Below are positions 14,991-22,455 of a stretch of 48,940 nt of DNA, piece after piece. Source of the DNA: Eubacterium sp. An11 (lineage in GTDB: Bacteria > Bacillota > Clostridia > Lachnospirales > Lachnospiraceae). Position 1 is the first letter of the stretch; each line of letters opens with the position of its first letter. Both the position numbers and the translations under genes were made by a program. The DNA lies in contig NZ_NFLV01000026.1 of NCBI RefSeq assembly GCF_002161065.1, positions 1 to 48,940 of the forward strand, given 5' to 3'. The notes below the pieces were generated by a model that was not told the origin of the DNA, searched no databases, and was given only the letters and a program-made list of their open reading frames with translations.

Positions 14991-16652
14991 ATGTCAAATC
15001 AAATGTTTTGTTTTCAATGTGAACAGACCGCCGGGTGCACCGGCTGTACCGGAGGCGCCGGCGTGTGCGGCAAAAATGCTGCCGCAGCCAATCTGCAGGA
15101 TGAGCTTACCGGCGCACTGATCGGACTGGCCCGCGCGGCAGGCCGCGCCGTACCTTCTTCCGATACTCACCGGGTTATGCTGGAAGGTCTCTTTACCACC
15201 ATTACCAATGTAAACTTTAATGAGGAGACACTGCGGCAGCAGATAGAAAATGTCCACCGGGCGAAACAGCTTCTGCTGGCACAAAGGAATGACAACAGCA
15301 CCGCAGGAGAATCCGGCAATGCGATTTCCGGCAATACATCTTCCTCCTTCGCTGCGGACATTTCTGATAGCAACGAGGAAGTCTCCGATTATGATATGCA
15401 GAATCTCTGGAATGCCGATGAAGATATCCGCTCTTTGAAATCTCTCATTCTGTTCGGGCTTCGCGGTATGGCCGCATACGCGTATCATGCGATGGTTCTC
15501 GGATATACCGACGAGGTAGTCAACGCATTTTTCTATGAGGGACTGGCCGCAGTGGGCGAGAATCATACCATGGAACAACTCCTTCCTCTGGTCCTGAAAG
15601 TCGGAGAAGTCAATCTGAAATGTATGGCTCTTCTCGACCAGGCTAATACCGAAACCTATGGCGATCCTGTACCGACCACCGTGCCGCTCACAGTGGAAAA
15701 AGGACCGTTCATCGTCATCACCGGCCACGATTTAAAGGACCTGGAACTTCTTTTAAAACAGACAGAAGGAAAGGGCATCCATGTCTACACCCACGGCGAA
15801 ATGCTTCCCGCCCACGCTTATCCGAAACTGAAAGCTTACCCACATTTAAAAGGAAACTTCGGCACCGCCTGGCATAATCAGCAGAAAGAATTTGCCAATA
15901 TCCCGGCTCCGGTTCTATTTACCACCAACTGCCTGATGCCGCCAAAGGCCAGCTACGCCGACCGTGTATTTACAACCGAAGTCGTCTCCTATCCAGGCGT
16001 CACCCATATCGGAGAAGATAAAGATTTCACGCCTGTCATTGAGAAAGCGCTGGAACTGGGCGGTTACGCGGAAGACACGACATTTACCGGCATCAACGGC
16101 GGCAGCGTCGTCACCACCGGTTTCGGCCATAATGCCGTGTTATCTGTGGCCGATAAGGTGATTGACGCCGTAAAAGACGGCGCCCTTCGTCACATTTTCC
16201 TGGTGGGCGGATGCGACGGCATGAGAAAAGGCCGCAGCTACTACACAGATTTTGTCAGACAGACTCCTTCGGACACAGCCGTTCTCACCCTGGCCTGCGG
16301 CAAATATCGCTTCAACGATCTTGACCTGGGTACCATCGGCGGACTGCCACGGATCATGGATATGGGACAGTGCAACGACGCTTACAGTGCCATCAAGGTG
16401 GCCGCCGCCCTGGCTGAGGCTTTCGGATGCGGTATCAATGATCTCCCGCTGACGCTGGTACTCTCCTGGTATGAACAAAAGGCCGTCTGTATCCTGCTGA
16501 CCCTCCTGCACTTGGGACTGAAAAACATTTACCTTGGACCTACCTTACCGGCTTTTCTGTCTCCGAATGTGCTGAATTTCCTCGTGGAAAATTACAATAT
16601 CCATCCAACGACCACACCGGAAGCGGACATGGCGCAGATTCTCGGCAAATAA
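14991..16652 (+). CDS. hcp: Hybrid cluster protein (hydroxylamine/NO reductase)
   Basis: A 553-residue Hcp. The N-terminal cubane cluster motif is MFCFQCEQTAG then CTGC and VCGK. Downstream signature segments are present: FGLRGMAAYAYHAMVLG, VITGHDLKDLELLLKQT, HGEMLPAHAYPKLK (hybrid-cluster ligands), TTNCLMPPK, VGGCDGMRKGRSYY and LTLACGKYRFN. Hcp reduces nitric oxide to N2O (and hydroxylamine in vitro) in anaerobes under nitrosative stress. A Ser/Asn-rich insert at about residues 99-135 is unusual but does not touch cluster ligands. It is probably driven by the palindromic promoter upstream and partnered by the Fe-S protein 5 kb away. Confidence 0.97.
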   Translation: MSNQMFCFQCEQTAGCTGCTGGAGVCGKNAAAANLQDELTGALIGLARAAGRAVPSSDTHRVMLEGLFTTITNVNFNEETLRQQIENVHRAKQLLLAQRNDNSTAGESGNAISGNTSSSFAADISDSNEEVSDYDMQNLWNADEDIRSLKSLILFGLRGMAAYAYHAMVLGYTDEVVNAFFYEGLAAVGENHTMEQLLPLVLKVGEVNLKCMALLDQANTETYGDPVPTTVPLTVEKGPFIVITGHDLKDLELLLKQTEGKGIHVYTHGEMLPAHAYPKLKAYPHLKGNFGTAWHNQQKEFANIPAPVLFTTNCLMPPKASYADRVFTTEVVSYPGVTHIGEDKDFTPVIEKALELGGYAEDTTFTGINGGSVVTTGFGHNAVLSVADKVIDAVKDGALRHIFLVGGCDGMRKGRSYYTDFVRQTPSDTAVLTLACGKYRFNDLDLGTIGGLPRIMDMGQCNDAYSAIKVAAALAEAFGCGINDLPLTLVLSWYEQKAVCILLTLLHLGLKNIYLGPTLPAFLSPNVLNFLVENYNIHPTTTPEADMAQILGK

Positions 16653-16768
16653 GACCATCAAGATTTCTCTTTGACCTCAAATTTGAAAAGAATAAACAAA
16701 ACAAAGTTTCTCTCCTATAAAAAACAGTACAACTCCCGATCAAAAGAGAGTACAATAAAAATATCAAA

Positions 16769-16783
16769 ATGTAACCGTTACAT
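16769..16783. promoter_or_regulatory. Perfect 15-bp palindrome before the MmcQ/YjbR gene
   Basis: ATGTAACCGTTACAT is a perfect inverted repeat about a central base, 31 bases before the start codon. It is positioned like a repressor or Crp/Fnr-type site. Confidence 0.5.
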
Positions 16784-16814
16784 CAAAACAATAAAAATTC
16801 AAGAGAGAAACGCC

Positions 16815-17651
16815 ATGCACAGCGATACATTTAACGATGCATTTATCCCGGCAGCTTCCTCCCTCCGGGAGGAAGTTCTTGCCTTTGCCGCCAGAGAATA
16901 TCATACAAAACCGGAATATCCCTGGGCTAAAAGTCCCGGCTATGCCGTCCTGCGCCATACAGACAACCGCAAATGGTACGGTGTCATCATGGAGGTACCC
17001 CGGAAGCGACTGGGGATCGACACTGACAACGCAGATCTGCCGACATCTCCGGATGTGGACATTTTAAATGTAAAATGCGATCCGGTACTCTCCGGCTCCC
17101 TGCGAATGCAGCCGGGCATTCTGCCGGCCTACCATATGAATAAAGAAAACTGGATATCCATTTTGCTGGACGGCACCGTGGACGTGGAACAGATATTTAC
17201 ATTTCTTGACATGAGCTTTGAGCTGACTGCCAGAAAGACCAGAACAAAGACTTCCGCCGTCCATAATACCAACTGGATCATCCCCGCCAATCCAAAATAT
17301 TATGACATTGAAACAGCCCTCGCCGAAAATCCGGACGAGCCCTTTTTCTGGAAGCAGAGCAATAACATTTTTATGGGCGATATCGTTTACATCTATCTCA
17401 CCGCTCCGGTGTCTTCTCTGCTGTTTAAATGCCGCGCTCTGGAGGTGGACATTCCCCGGCAGTCGGAGAACAAAAACATACGAATGAAGCGGGCCATGAA
17501 ACTTAAGCTTCTGGAAACCTACCCACACGGCGCCATAGGCCGGGATAAATTAAAAGAGCACGGCATCTATGCGGTCCGGGGACCGCGCAGTATGCCGCAG
17601 ACATTGATAACAGAGATAGAGCACATGGCAGACGGGACGACAAGAACATAA
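16815..17651 (+). CDS. MmcQ/YjbR family protein with C-terminal PUA/EVE-like domain
   Basis: A 278-residue soluble protein, two-domain. Residues about 10-125 are MmcQ/YjbR (DUF419): YHTKPEYPWAKSPGYAVLRH, KWYGVIMEVP, then GILPAYHMNKENWISILLDG. Residues about 150-275 (WIIPANPKYYDIETAL, FFWKQSNNIFMGDIVYIYLT, LFKCRALEVDIP) look like an EVE/PUA-type nucleic-acid-binding fold. Start chosen at ATG 16815; an earlier open frame has no ribosome site. Function unknown. It may read through from hcp or use its own palindrome-bearing promoter. A terminator overlaps the end of the gene. Confidence 0.82.
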   Translation: MHSDTFNDAFIPAASSLREEVLAFAAREYHTKPEYPWAKSPGYAVLRHTDNRKWYGVIMEVPRKRLGIDTDNADLPTSPDVDILNVKCDPVLSGSLRMQPGILPAYHMNKENWISILLDGTVDVEQIFTFLDMSFELTARKTRTKTSAVHNTNWIIPANPKYYDIETALAENPDEPFFWKQSNNIFMGDIVYIYLTAPVSSLLFKCRALEVDIPRQSENKNIRMKRAMKLKLLETYPHGAIGRDKLKEHGIYAVRGPRSMPQTLITEIEHMADGTTRT

Positions 17652-17676
17652 TGGCGTCCCGTCCGTCTATTTTTCT
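17631..17676 (+). terminator. Terminator at the end of the MmcQ/YjbR gene
   Basis: GACGGGACG (17631-17639) pairs with CGTCCCGTC (17655-17663), followed by GTCTATTTTTC. The left arm lies inside the coding region, just ahead of the stop at 17651. Confidence 0.75.
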
Positions 17677-19208
17677 CCGATATTAATCACTCTTTGTGCC
17701 CATCCCCTGTAAAAACTCTCCTCATGAGAAACCAGAAGTACTGTGCCCGGGAAGTCTGCTAACGCCTCTTTCAATGCATTTTTAGCCTGTTCATCCAGAT
17801 GATTGGTTGGTTCATCCAAAATGAGAAAATTACAAGGCCGCAGGGTAAGAAGGCACAATTTTACTTTCGCCTGCTCTCCTCCGCTCAGAGTTCCGACAGA
17901 CTGCAGCGCGTGTTTTTTAGAGATTCCGCACCGTGCCAGACTTCGGCGTACCTCTTTGGATGATAGCCGTGGATAAGTATCCGATATAATTTTCACCGGT
18001 GTTTGTTCTCTGTCTGTCCACAGAAGATCCTGTGCAAAATATCCGATGACAGCCTGAGATGAAAACATAACTTCCCCCTGCATGGATAAAAGTTCTCCCA
18101 CCAGCGTTTTTAACAGTGTAGATTTTCCGATACCGTTAAAACCGGTAATGACGATCTTCTGTCCGCCACGCACAGAAAAGTTCAGCCCGGCCAAGAGCGG
18201 ATACTGGTATCCCACAGCCAGATGTTTCACTATGAGATGATCCGTATCTGTCAACGGCAGCGCCGGAAAACGAAAAGAAGCCTGAAGTTCTGCCTGCTCT
18301 GGCGCTTCCATTTTATCCATTCGTTCTAACTGCTTTCTTCGTCCCCTGGCCATCTTTGACTTTCTTCCGGCAATGTTTTTTCTGATGAATTCTTCGGTCT
18401 CCCTGATTTTCTTCTGCTGTGCCGCATACTGGCGAATATACTCTTCTCTCAACAGTGTTTTCTTTTTAAAAAATTCCGAATAGGTTCCATGATATTTCAT
18501 GATCGTCCCATTATCAATATCGCAGATACAGTCAGAGATTCTCTCCAAAAACTCATAATCATGGGACACCACCAAAAATGCATTTTCCAGCTCCGAAAGA
18601 TAGTCTGCCAACCAGGTGACATGTTCTTTATCAAGAAAATTAGTCGGCTCATCCAACAACAGTACATCCGGCTTCTGAAGCAGTAACTTCGCCAGAATAA
18701 CCTTCGCCCTCTGACCTCCGCTCATCTTTGCTATCGGACGTTCCATTCCGATGGCCTTCAGACCCAGCCCTTCCGCTACCCGTTCCATGGCAGTATCTAT
18801 CCCGTAAAAATCTTTGGTCTCCAATCGCTGCTGACATTCCGCCGCCAGCCGCATCCATTTTTCGCTGTCATTAGAGGATTCCGAAGCCTTCTCATAGTAT
18901 TTCATCATTTTCTCTTCTGTCTGATACAAGTTTTCAAAAGCCGACCGCAAAAACTCTTTCACAGTAAGCGTCCCCTTAATCTCCGCATATTGATCCAGAT
19001 AACCAATGGTGATATCCGGCTGCCACCACACCCGACCTTCATCCGGCAAAATCTGTCCGGTACATATTTTTATAAGAGTACTTTTCCCCGTGCCATTTGG
19101 CCCTACGACCCCCACATGCTCCCCTTTATTTAAGGTCAGCGCCGTATTTCTATACAATACATTTTCTCCAAAAGAATGGGTAAGTCCCTTTATTTCCAAT
19201 AAACTCAT
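17667..19208 (-). CDS. ABC-F family ATPase (probable ribosome-protection antibiotic resistance factor)
   Basis: A 513-residue soluble protein of two ABC domains and no membrane helices. First Walker A GPNGTGKS (36-43), signature MSGGQRAK, Walker B LLLDEPTNFLD; the inter-domain linker is helical and basic (GRKSKMARGRRKQLERMDKM, about 270-290); second Walker A GFNGIGKS, signature LSGGEQAK, Walker B LILDEPTNHLD. ABC-F proteins bind the ribosomal E site; resistance members dislodge drugs. A long leader with a peptide frame, alternative hairpins and an intrinsic terminator strongly favours the drug-induced resistance type. Start is ATG 19208 rather than the TTG three codons upstream. Confidence 0.9.
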   Translation of the reverse strand: MSLLEIKGLTHSFGENVLYRNTALTLNKGEHVGVVGPNGTGKSTLIKICTGQILPDEGRVWWQPDITIGYLDQYAEIKGTLTVKEFLRSAFENLYQTEEKMMKYYEKASESSNDSEKWMRLAAECQQRLETKDFYGIDTAMERVAEGLGLKAIGMERPIAKMSGGQRAKVILAKLLLQKPDVLLLDEPTNFLDKEHVTWLADYLSELENAFLVVSHDYEFLERISDCICDIDNGTIMKYHGTYSEFFKKKTLLREEYIRQYAAQQKKIRETEEFIRKNIAGRKSKMARGRRKQLERMDKMEAPEQAELQASFRFPALPLTDTDHLIVKHLAVGYQYPLLAGLNFSVRGGQKIVITGFNGIGKSTLLKTLVGELLSMQGEVMFSSQAVIGYFAQDLLWTDREQTPVKIISDTYPRLSSKEVRRSLARCGISKKHALQSVGTLSGGEQAKVKLCLLTLRPCNFLILDEPTNHLDEQAKNALKEALADFPGTVLLVSHEESFYRGWAQRVINIGEK

Positions 19209-19313
19209 TTTTCTCAAATCCTTTCCAGATTATTTTTATAAACAATATTCCTGCTTCGCGCGAGCTCGCGTCCCGCAAAACATTTTTCCTTTCATAGAAA
19301 CACAGTTTTCCAT

Positions 19314-19362
19314 GAAAAAAAGACAGAAAGCCAAATACACAAAATGTATCAGCCTTCTGTCT
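19314..19362 (-). terminator. Intrinsic terminator inside the ABC-F leader
   Basis: On the minus strand AGACAGAAGGCTGATACA folds onto TGTATTTGGCTTTCTGTCT, followed by seven U residues. It lies about 105 bases before the ABC-F start codon, so transcription must read through it for expression. Confidence 0.85.
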
Positions 19363-19619
19363 CCATACATCTATTCCTCAGAGCAGCATTTCTACCCTCC
19401 TGGAATCATCCCATGGGATACGATACACTAAAAAACATACCCCTCTATACAACAAAAGGCCGCAGACAAAACATTGTCCACAGCCTTAAAAATTCATTCC
19501 AGGATTCTACAACCACAAAATCACTTCTTCGGAAAACAGCGCACTCTATTATGCGCTCTCAAGGAAGTACACGGGCACACTACTCCCCTTAGTTTTCCGA
19601 TGAAATCCTGCCGCGCTCT

Positions 19620-19709
19620 CTATACGCCATACTCTGTACAATGTTTCATCGGATGGAATTGTACAGAGTTAAGTTTCTCTTTAATCTGATCTGTATAATA
19701 AATACCCAT
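19620..19709 (-). CDS. Leader peptide (29 aa) of the ABC-F gene
   Basis: ATG at 19709 follows AAAAGGAG at good distance. The peptide starts MGIYYTDQIKEKLNSVQF and ends CTEYGV. Its C-terminal codons encode the ACTCTGTACAA hairpin, exactly as in the leader of the MFS gene. A GTG 34 codons upstream is in frame but lacks a ribosome site. It is read here as a stalling peptide rather than a functional protein. Confidence 0.6.
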   Translation of the reverse strand: MGIYYTDQIKEKLNSVQFHPMKHCTEYGV

Positions 19710-19838
19710 GGCGGGTTCTCCTTTTCCCAGTAAATCTTTCCAAACTACCCCGGCTTCAACAAATTCCTGCCGCAAAATATATACGCGGATAAGAGCTTGT
19801 ATGACAACCACACCGGAATGCTGCTGTTATATTTTCAA

Positions 19839-19867
19839 ATAATACAGGAAGAAAGAGAATATGTCAA
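19839..19867 (-). promoter_or_regulatory. Consensus promoter of the ABC-F leader
   Basis: TTGACA (19862-19867) and TATTAT (19839-19844) on the minus strand, 17-base spacer. It is near-consensus and so likely constitutive, leaving control to the leader. Confidence 0.8.
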
Positions 19868-19890
19868 TGTAGAGAAAACTTTTAATTTTA

Positions 19891-20619
19891 TTATTTCCCG
19901 CAGTACACCTTGATCGCCTCCGCAGCAAACTGCGCGGTACCTTCCCCGCCAGCCTTATCTATGTTTGCCTTAAATTCGCCGTCGCCTGCGTACATTTCTC
20001 CGAGGCTGGAAAGGATCTCATCGGAGCATTGATAAAAATATTCCGAAATGTATTCCTTCAGTTTCTTTACCTGCTCCTGAACCTCCTGTTCCTCCGGACT
20101 ATGCCCTTTCATCTCGCCAAACTCCGCAAAGAGCTGCATAAAATTCTGCGTGATTTCCTGTTCAGAATCTTTGGTCCGTTTCTCTGCTTTTGCCTCAAAT
20201 TCCTTGTATTCAGGCGTTCCTCCCCACATTTCCCTGGCCTGTCTGGCATATTCGTCAATCTGTTTCGTGTCAAATACTGAAAAATCCATTGTACTCACTC
20301 CTGTAAATTTTATTCCACGGGCAAAGGCGATCAGTTTTTCCAGACGCTCTTTTTTCATGGTCAACAGCGTAATCTGCTGTTCCAAAGCCTTATTTTTATC
20401 AAAATCAGGCCTGGAAATGATCTCTTTAATCTCTTTTAAAGGAAATTCCAATTCCCGGAACAATAAAATCTGCTGCAATGTCTCAAGGGCCGCATCGTCA
20501 TACAGCCGATAACCAGATTCTGTATATCCCGTCGGATGCAGCAATCCAATCTTATCGTAATATTGCAGGGTGCGTATACTCACTCCAGCCAGCCGGCTGG
20601 CCTCTTTTATTGTCATCAT
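19891..20619 (-). CDS. MerR family regulator with TipA-like antibiotic-binding domain
   Basis: A 242-residue protein. Start ATG 20619 has AAGGAGG eight bases upstream; an upstream start would include that site. N-terminal MerR winged helix (IKEASRLAGVSIRTLQYYDKIGLL, GYRLYDDAAL), a coiled coil (residues about 75-105) and a C-terminal TipAS domain (about 115-242: EMWGGTPEYKEFEAK, FAEFGEMKG, YISEYFYQCSDEILSSLGEMY). TipAS domains bind thiopeptides and other drugs. Its promoter has the 19-base spacer typical of MerR targets, so it is probably autoactivated. Adjacent to the ABC-F leader. Confidence 0.92.
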   Translation of the reverse strand: MMTIKEASRLAGVSIRTLQYYDKIGLLHPTGYTESGYRLYDDAALETLQQILLFRELEFPLKEIKEIISRPDFDKNKALEQQITLLTMKKERLEKLIAFARGIKFTGVSTMDFSVFDTKQIDEYARQAREMWGGTPEYKEFEAKAEKRTKDSEQEITQNFMQLFAEFGEMKGHSPEEQEVQEQVKKLKEYISEYFYQCSDEILSSLGEMYAGDGEFKANIDKAGGEGTAQFAAEAIKVYCGK

Positions 20620-20646
20620 TTTTCTTGCCTCCTTCCGTGTGATCAT

Positions 20647-20677
20647 AGCATAAACTATGACGCAGCGTAGGAGTCAA
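20647..20677 (-). promoter_or_regulatory. MerR-type promoter with 19-bp spacer
   Basis: TTGACT (20672-20677) and TATGCT (20647-20652) on the minus strand are separated by 19 bases. The spacer holds an imperfect dyad (CTACGC...GCGTCATAG). Over-long spacers are the signature of MerR-activated promoters. Confidence 0.7.
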
Positions 20678-20756
20678 TCCTTTTTTACTTTTTTGTTCTG
20701 ATTTTCATTTTTCTGTACTGCGCTTTATTTTTCTATATTGTTTTTCATTTTTCGTA

Positions 20757-21068
20757 TTATTTCACTATCAACGAAAGAATCGTCACCACCGCCCAGGCCA
20801 GAAACAGGAAGCTATTAAGCTTCGCCAGGATATCCAGCACCCTGTTGTGCATTTTTTCTCCCGCAAACAACATCTTGCAATTCAGAAGAGAGAATGTAAG
20901 AATCAGCAGTGAGTAGCTAGAAATGTTATTTTGATTTCCGATATAAAGCGCCCGTCCGTACCCGATCCAGAAAAGCGACAGGACAATCAATGTTATCATC
21001 TGAAATATTTTTTCACTTTTCTGCATGTTAATAGCTTCCATATTTTTATCCGTTCTTTTATCCATCAT
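20757..21068 (-). CDS. Small membrane protein, unknown
   Basis: A 103-residue protein with a basic N-terminus and three hydrophobic stretches (about residues 24-42, 50-68 and 83-102). It has an AGAGGAG ribosome site. No family is recognised. It is the last gene of the AgrC-like operon, 70 bases after the DUF3267 gene. Confidence 0.7.
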   Translation of the reverse strand: MMDKRTDKNMEAINMQKSEKIFQMITLIVLSLFWIGYGRALYIGNQNNISSYSLLILTFSLLNCKMLFAGEKMHNRVLDILAKLNSFLFLAWAVVTILSLIVK

Positions 21069-21138
21069 GGCTATTACTCCTCTCAGATTATCTTTTTAAT
21101 AATGTTTCCCGCTGCGGTAACATTTACATTCTCCATTG

Positions 21139-21747
21139 TCATTGCTCCGCTCCCCGAAACAACGCCACAAATCCAGCTTCCTTCGGGCTGTCTGCCACCA
21201 TGTCCGCTCCGCTTCTAAGAACCTTATACGCGATGGCAAGATCCGCGCCTGGTAATGTCAGATTCACCAATGCGGTCAGCAGCGATACCGTGCCCGGACA
21301 GGCAACCAGATAGATAAAACTTCCGCCGCCCAGCACAATGAAGGGAAGCAGAGTTCCTGTCAGGTACGCCCGTACCGGCAGCACCGCTCTGCATGTACAC
21401 ATGGGCATTCCATGGCGGAATATCAGGGATACCTGTCCTCTGCCAAGCCGCCCGCCCAACTTCCACCCAAGGCCATGAAGAGCCTCGTGAACCGGCAGGC
21501 TTACCGCTGCCGCCGCCAGAAGAACGATACCGGTGTGATCCAGCAGTACCGCCCGTTCCAGCAGAAAAGTGCGGTACATGCCCCCGGCCAGAAACAAAAA
21601 AGGAAGGGCAAACAGGATTCCCTGCAGATAGGTCTGCCTGCTGTTCATGGTATATGTTCGGGCCTGCCATCCGTTTTCCTCTAAATATCCTGTTTCCTGT
21701 AAATTCTTCATCTGTTTATCAGTTATCACAATCCTTCCGATTGCCAT
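21139..21747 (-). CDS. DUF3267 membrane zincin-like protein
   Basis: A 202-residue protein with four or so helices. It contains PVHEALHGLGW with an HExxH zinc motif (His87, Glu88, His91) between helices, as in the DUF3267 family of putative site-2-protease-like membrane metallopeptidases. The catalytic role is untested. The position behind an AgrC/AgrA-like pair suggests processing of a peptide or an envelope protein, an inference from context. 22 bases separate it from the PH-like gene upstream. Confidence 0.82.
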   Translation of the reverse strand: MAIGRIVITDKQMKNLQETGYLEENGWQARTYTMNSRQTYLQGILFALPFLFLAGGMYRTFLLERAVLLDHTGIVLLAAAAVSLPVHEALHGLGWKLGGRLGRGQVSLIFRHGMPMCTCRAVLPVRAYLTGTLLPFIVLGGGSFIYLVACPGTVSLLTALVNLTLPGADLAIAYKVLRSGADMVADSPKEAGFVALFRGAEQ

Positions 21748-21769
21748 AAGCCATCCCTTTCCTTTCGCT

Positions 21770-22246
21770 TTATAACTTTTTCAGCTCTTCCAGCACAATG
21801 TCCAGATTAGCCCGGTGCCAGTTCTCTACTTTAAGGAATCCGGCAGCTGTCGCGCTGGTGTTTAAACCACTTATACCGGCGGCCAGGGTTCCAGAGGAAC
21901 GGAACTCGCTCAGTTCTTTCTGCTGCGCCGACAGGGCGATCAGCCCATCATCAGTATCCAGCTCAATGCGGTAATTCAGCATATCTTCCCGAACTTCTAC
22001 TTTGTGAATGGACTCATAAGGAATCTCCAGCGCCACTTCCTTTTTCAGCGACAGTGTCATTTTGCTAAACGGCACCAGAACCAGCGAATCCTCACACATC
22101 TGCAGAACAAAAAATTCATTGGAGAAAAAGCGGGTGATTTTCTCACTGAGGTTAGCCGGGGCGTAGGTCACGATAATCGCACGTCCCTCCATTGGGTTAT
22201 ATCCTGCTTCTTTTAAAATAGTATTGATTTTCTTTTCCGTTGCCAT
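21770..22246 (-). CDS. Unknown protein, possible PH-like fold
   Basis: A 158-residue soluble protein. The start ATG has AAAGGGGG upstream; the longer frame would cross the repeat array at 22315-22385 and is unlikely. Alternating beta strands (FFVLQMCEDSLVLVPF, VALEIPYESIHKVEVREDML, NYRIELDTDDGLIALSAQ) and a final amphipathic helix resemble bacterial PH/YokE-like domains. The function is unknown. It is the first gene after four direct repeats that could bind the LytTR regulator upstream. Confidence 0.7.
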   Translation of the reverse strand: MATEKKINTILKEAGYNPMEGRAIIVTYAPANLSEKITRFFSNEFFVLQMCEDSLVLVPFSKMTLSLKKEVALEIPYESIHKVEVREDMLNYRIELDTDDGLIALSAQQKELSEFRSSGTLAAGISGLNTSATAAGFLKVENWHRANLDIVLEELKKL

Positions 22247-22278
22247 CTTTTTATGTCCCCCTTTGTTTTGTTGACCCG

Positions 22279-22385
22279 AGTATAACAGAACAAAGGAGGC
22301 TATGACCGATTCTTTCGCCAACGGTTTTTTTCGCTTCGCCAATGGCTGCCGCGCCTCGCCAACGGCTTTTCCTCTTCGCCAACGA
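22279..22385 (-). repeat. Four direct repeats at 20-21-bp pitch upstream of the PH-like gene
   Basis: TCGCCAACGG (22315-22324), TCGCCAATGG (22336-22345), TCGCCAACGG (22356-22365) and TCGCCAACGA (22376-22385) repeat every 21, 20 and 20 bases. On the gene strand each reads CCGTTGGCGA or close, near the LytTR half-site pattern. A TATACT -10 lies at 22279-22284, so the array covers about -45 to -110. Confidence 0.7.
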
Positions 22386-22455
22386 CTGTCCCGGCGACCA
22401 TTTTTTCCGGCCGCAAAAAAAGCCGCCGCGAAAATAACTTTCGCAGGCAGCTCGC

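Larger units (their letters stand above)
19209..19832 (-). promoter_or_regulatory. Roughly 620-nt attenuator leader of the ABC-F gene
   Basis: From the promoter at 19839-19867 the leader carries, in order: a 29-residue leader frame (19709-19620); hairpin ACTCTGTACAAT (19631-19642) with 19658-19669; a loop segment (19644-19653) complementary to 19596-19605 (ten bases); a terminator-like hairpin at 19456-19487 with short U-run; palindrome ATCCCATGGGAT near 19410; two tiny frames with ribosome sites (MLL-stop at 19389-19378 after AGGAGGG; METEG-stop at 19366-19349 after GAGGA); then an intrinsic terminator at 19314-19362. This is a classic multi-stage attenuator. Confidence 0.7.

Noticed and set aside
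22315-22385. N-terminal extension of the PH-like protein through the repeats
   Set aside because: The longer frame lacks a ribosome site, is very basic, and would make the repeats coding; the ATG near 22246 has GGGGG upstream.
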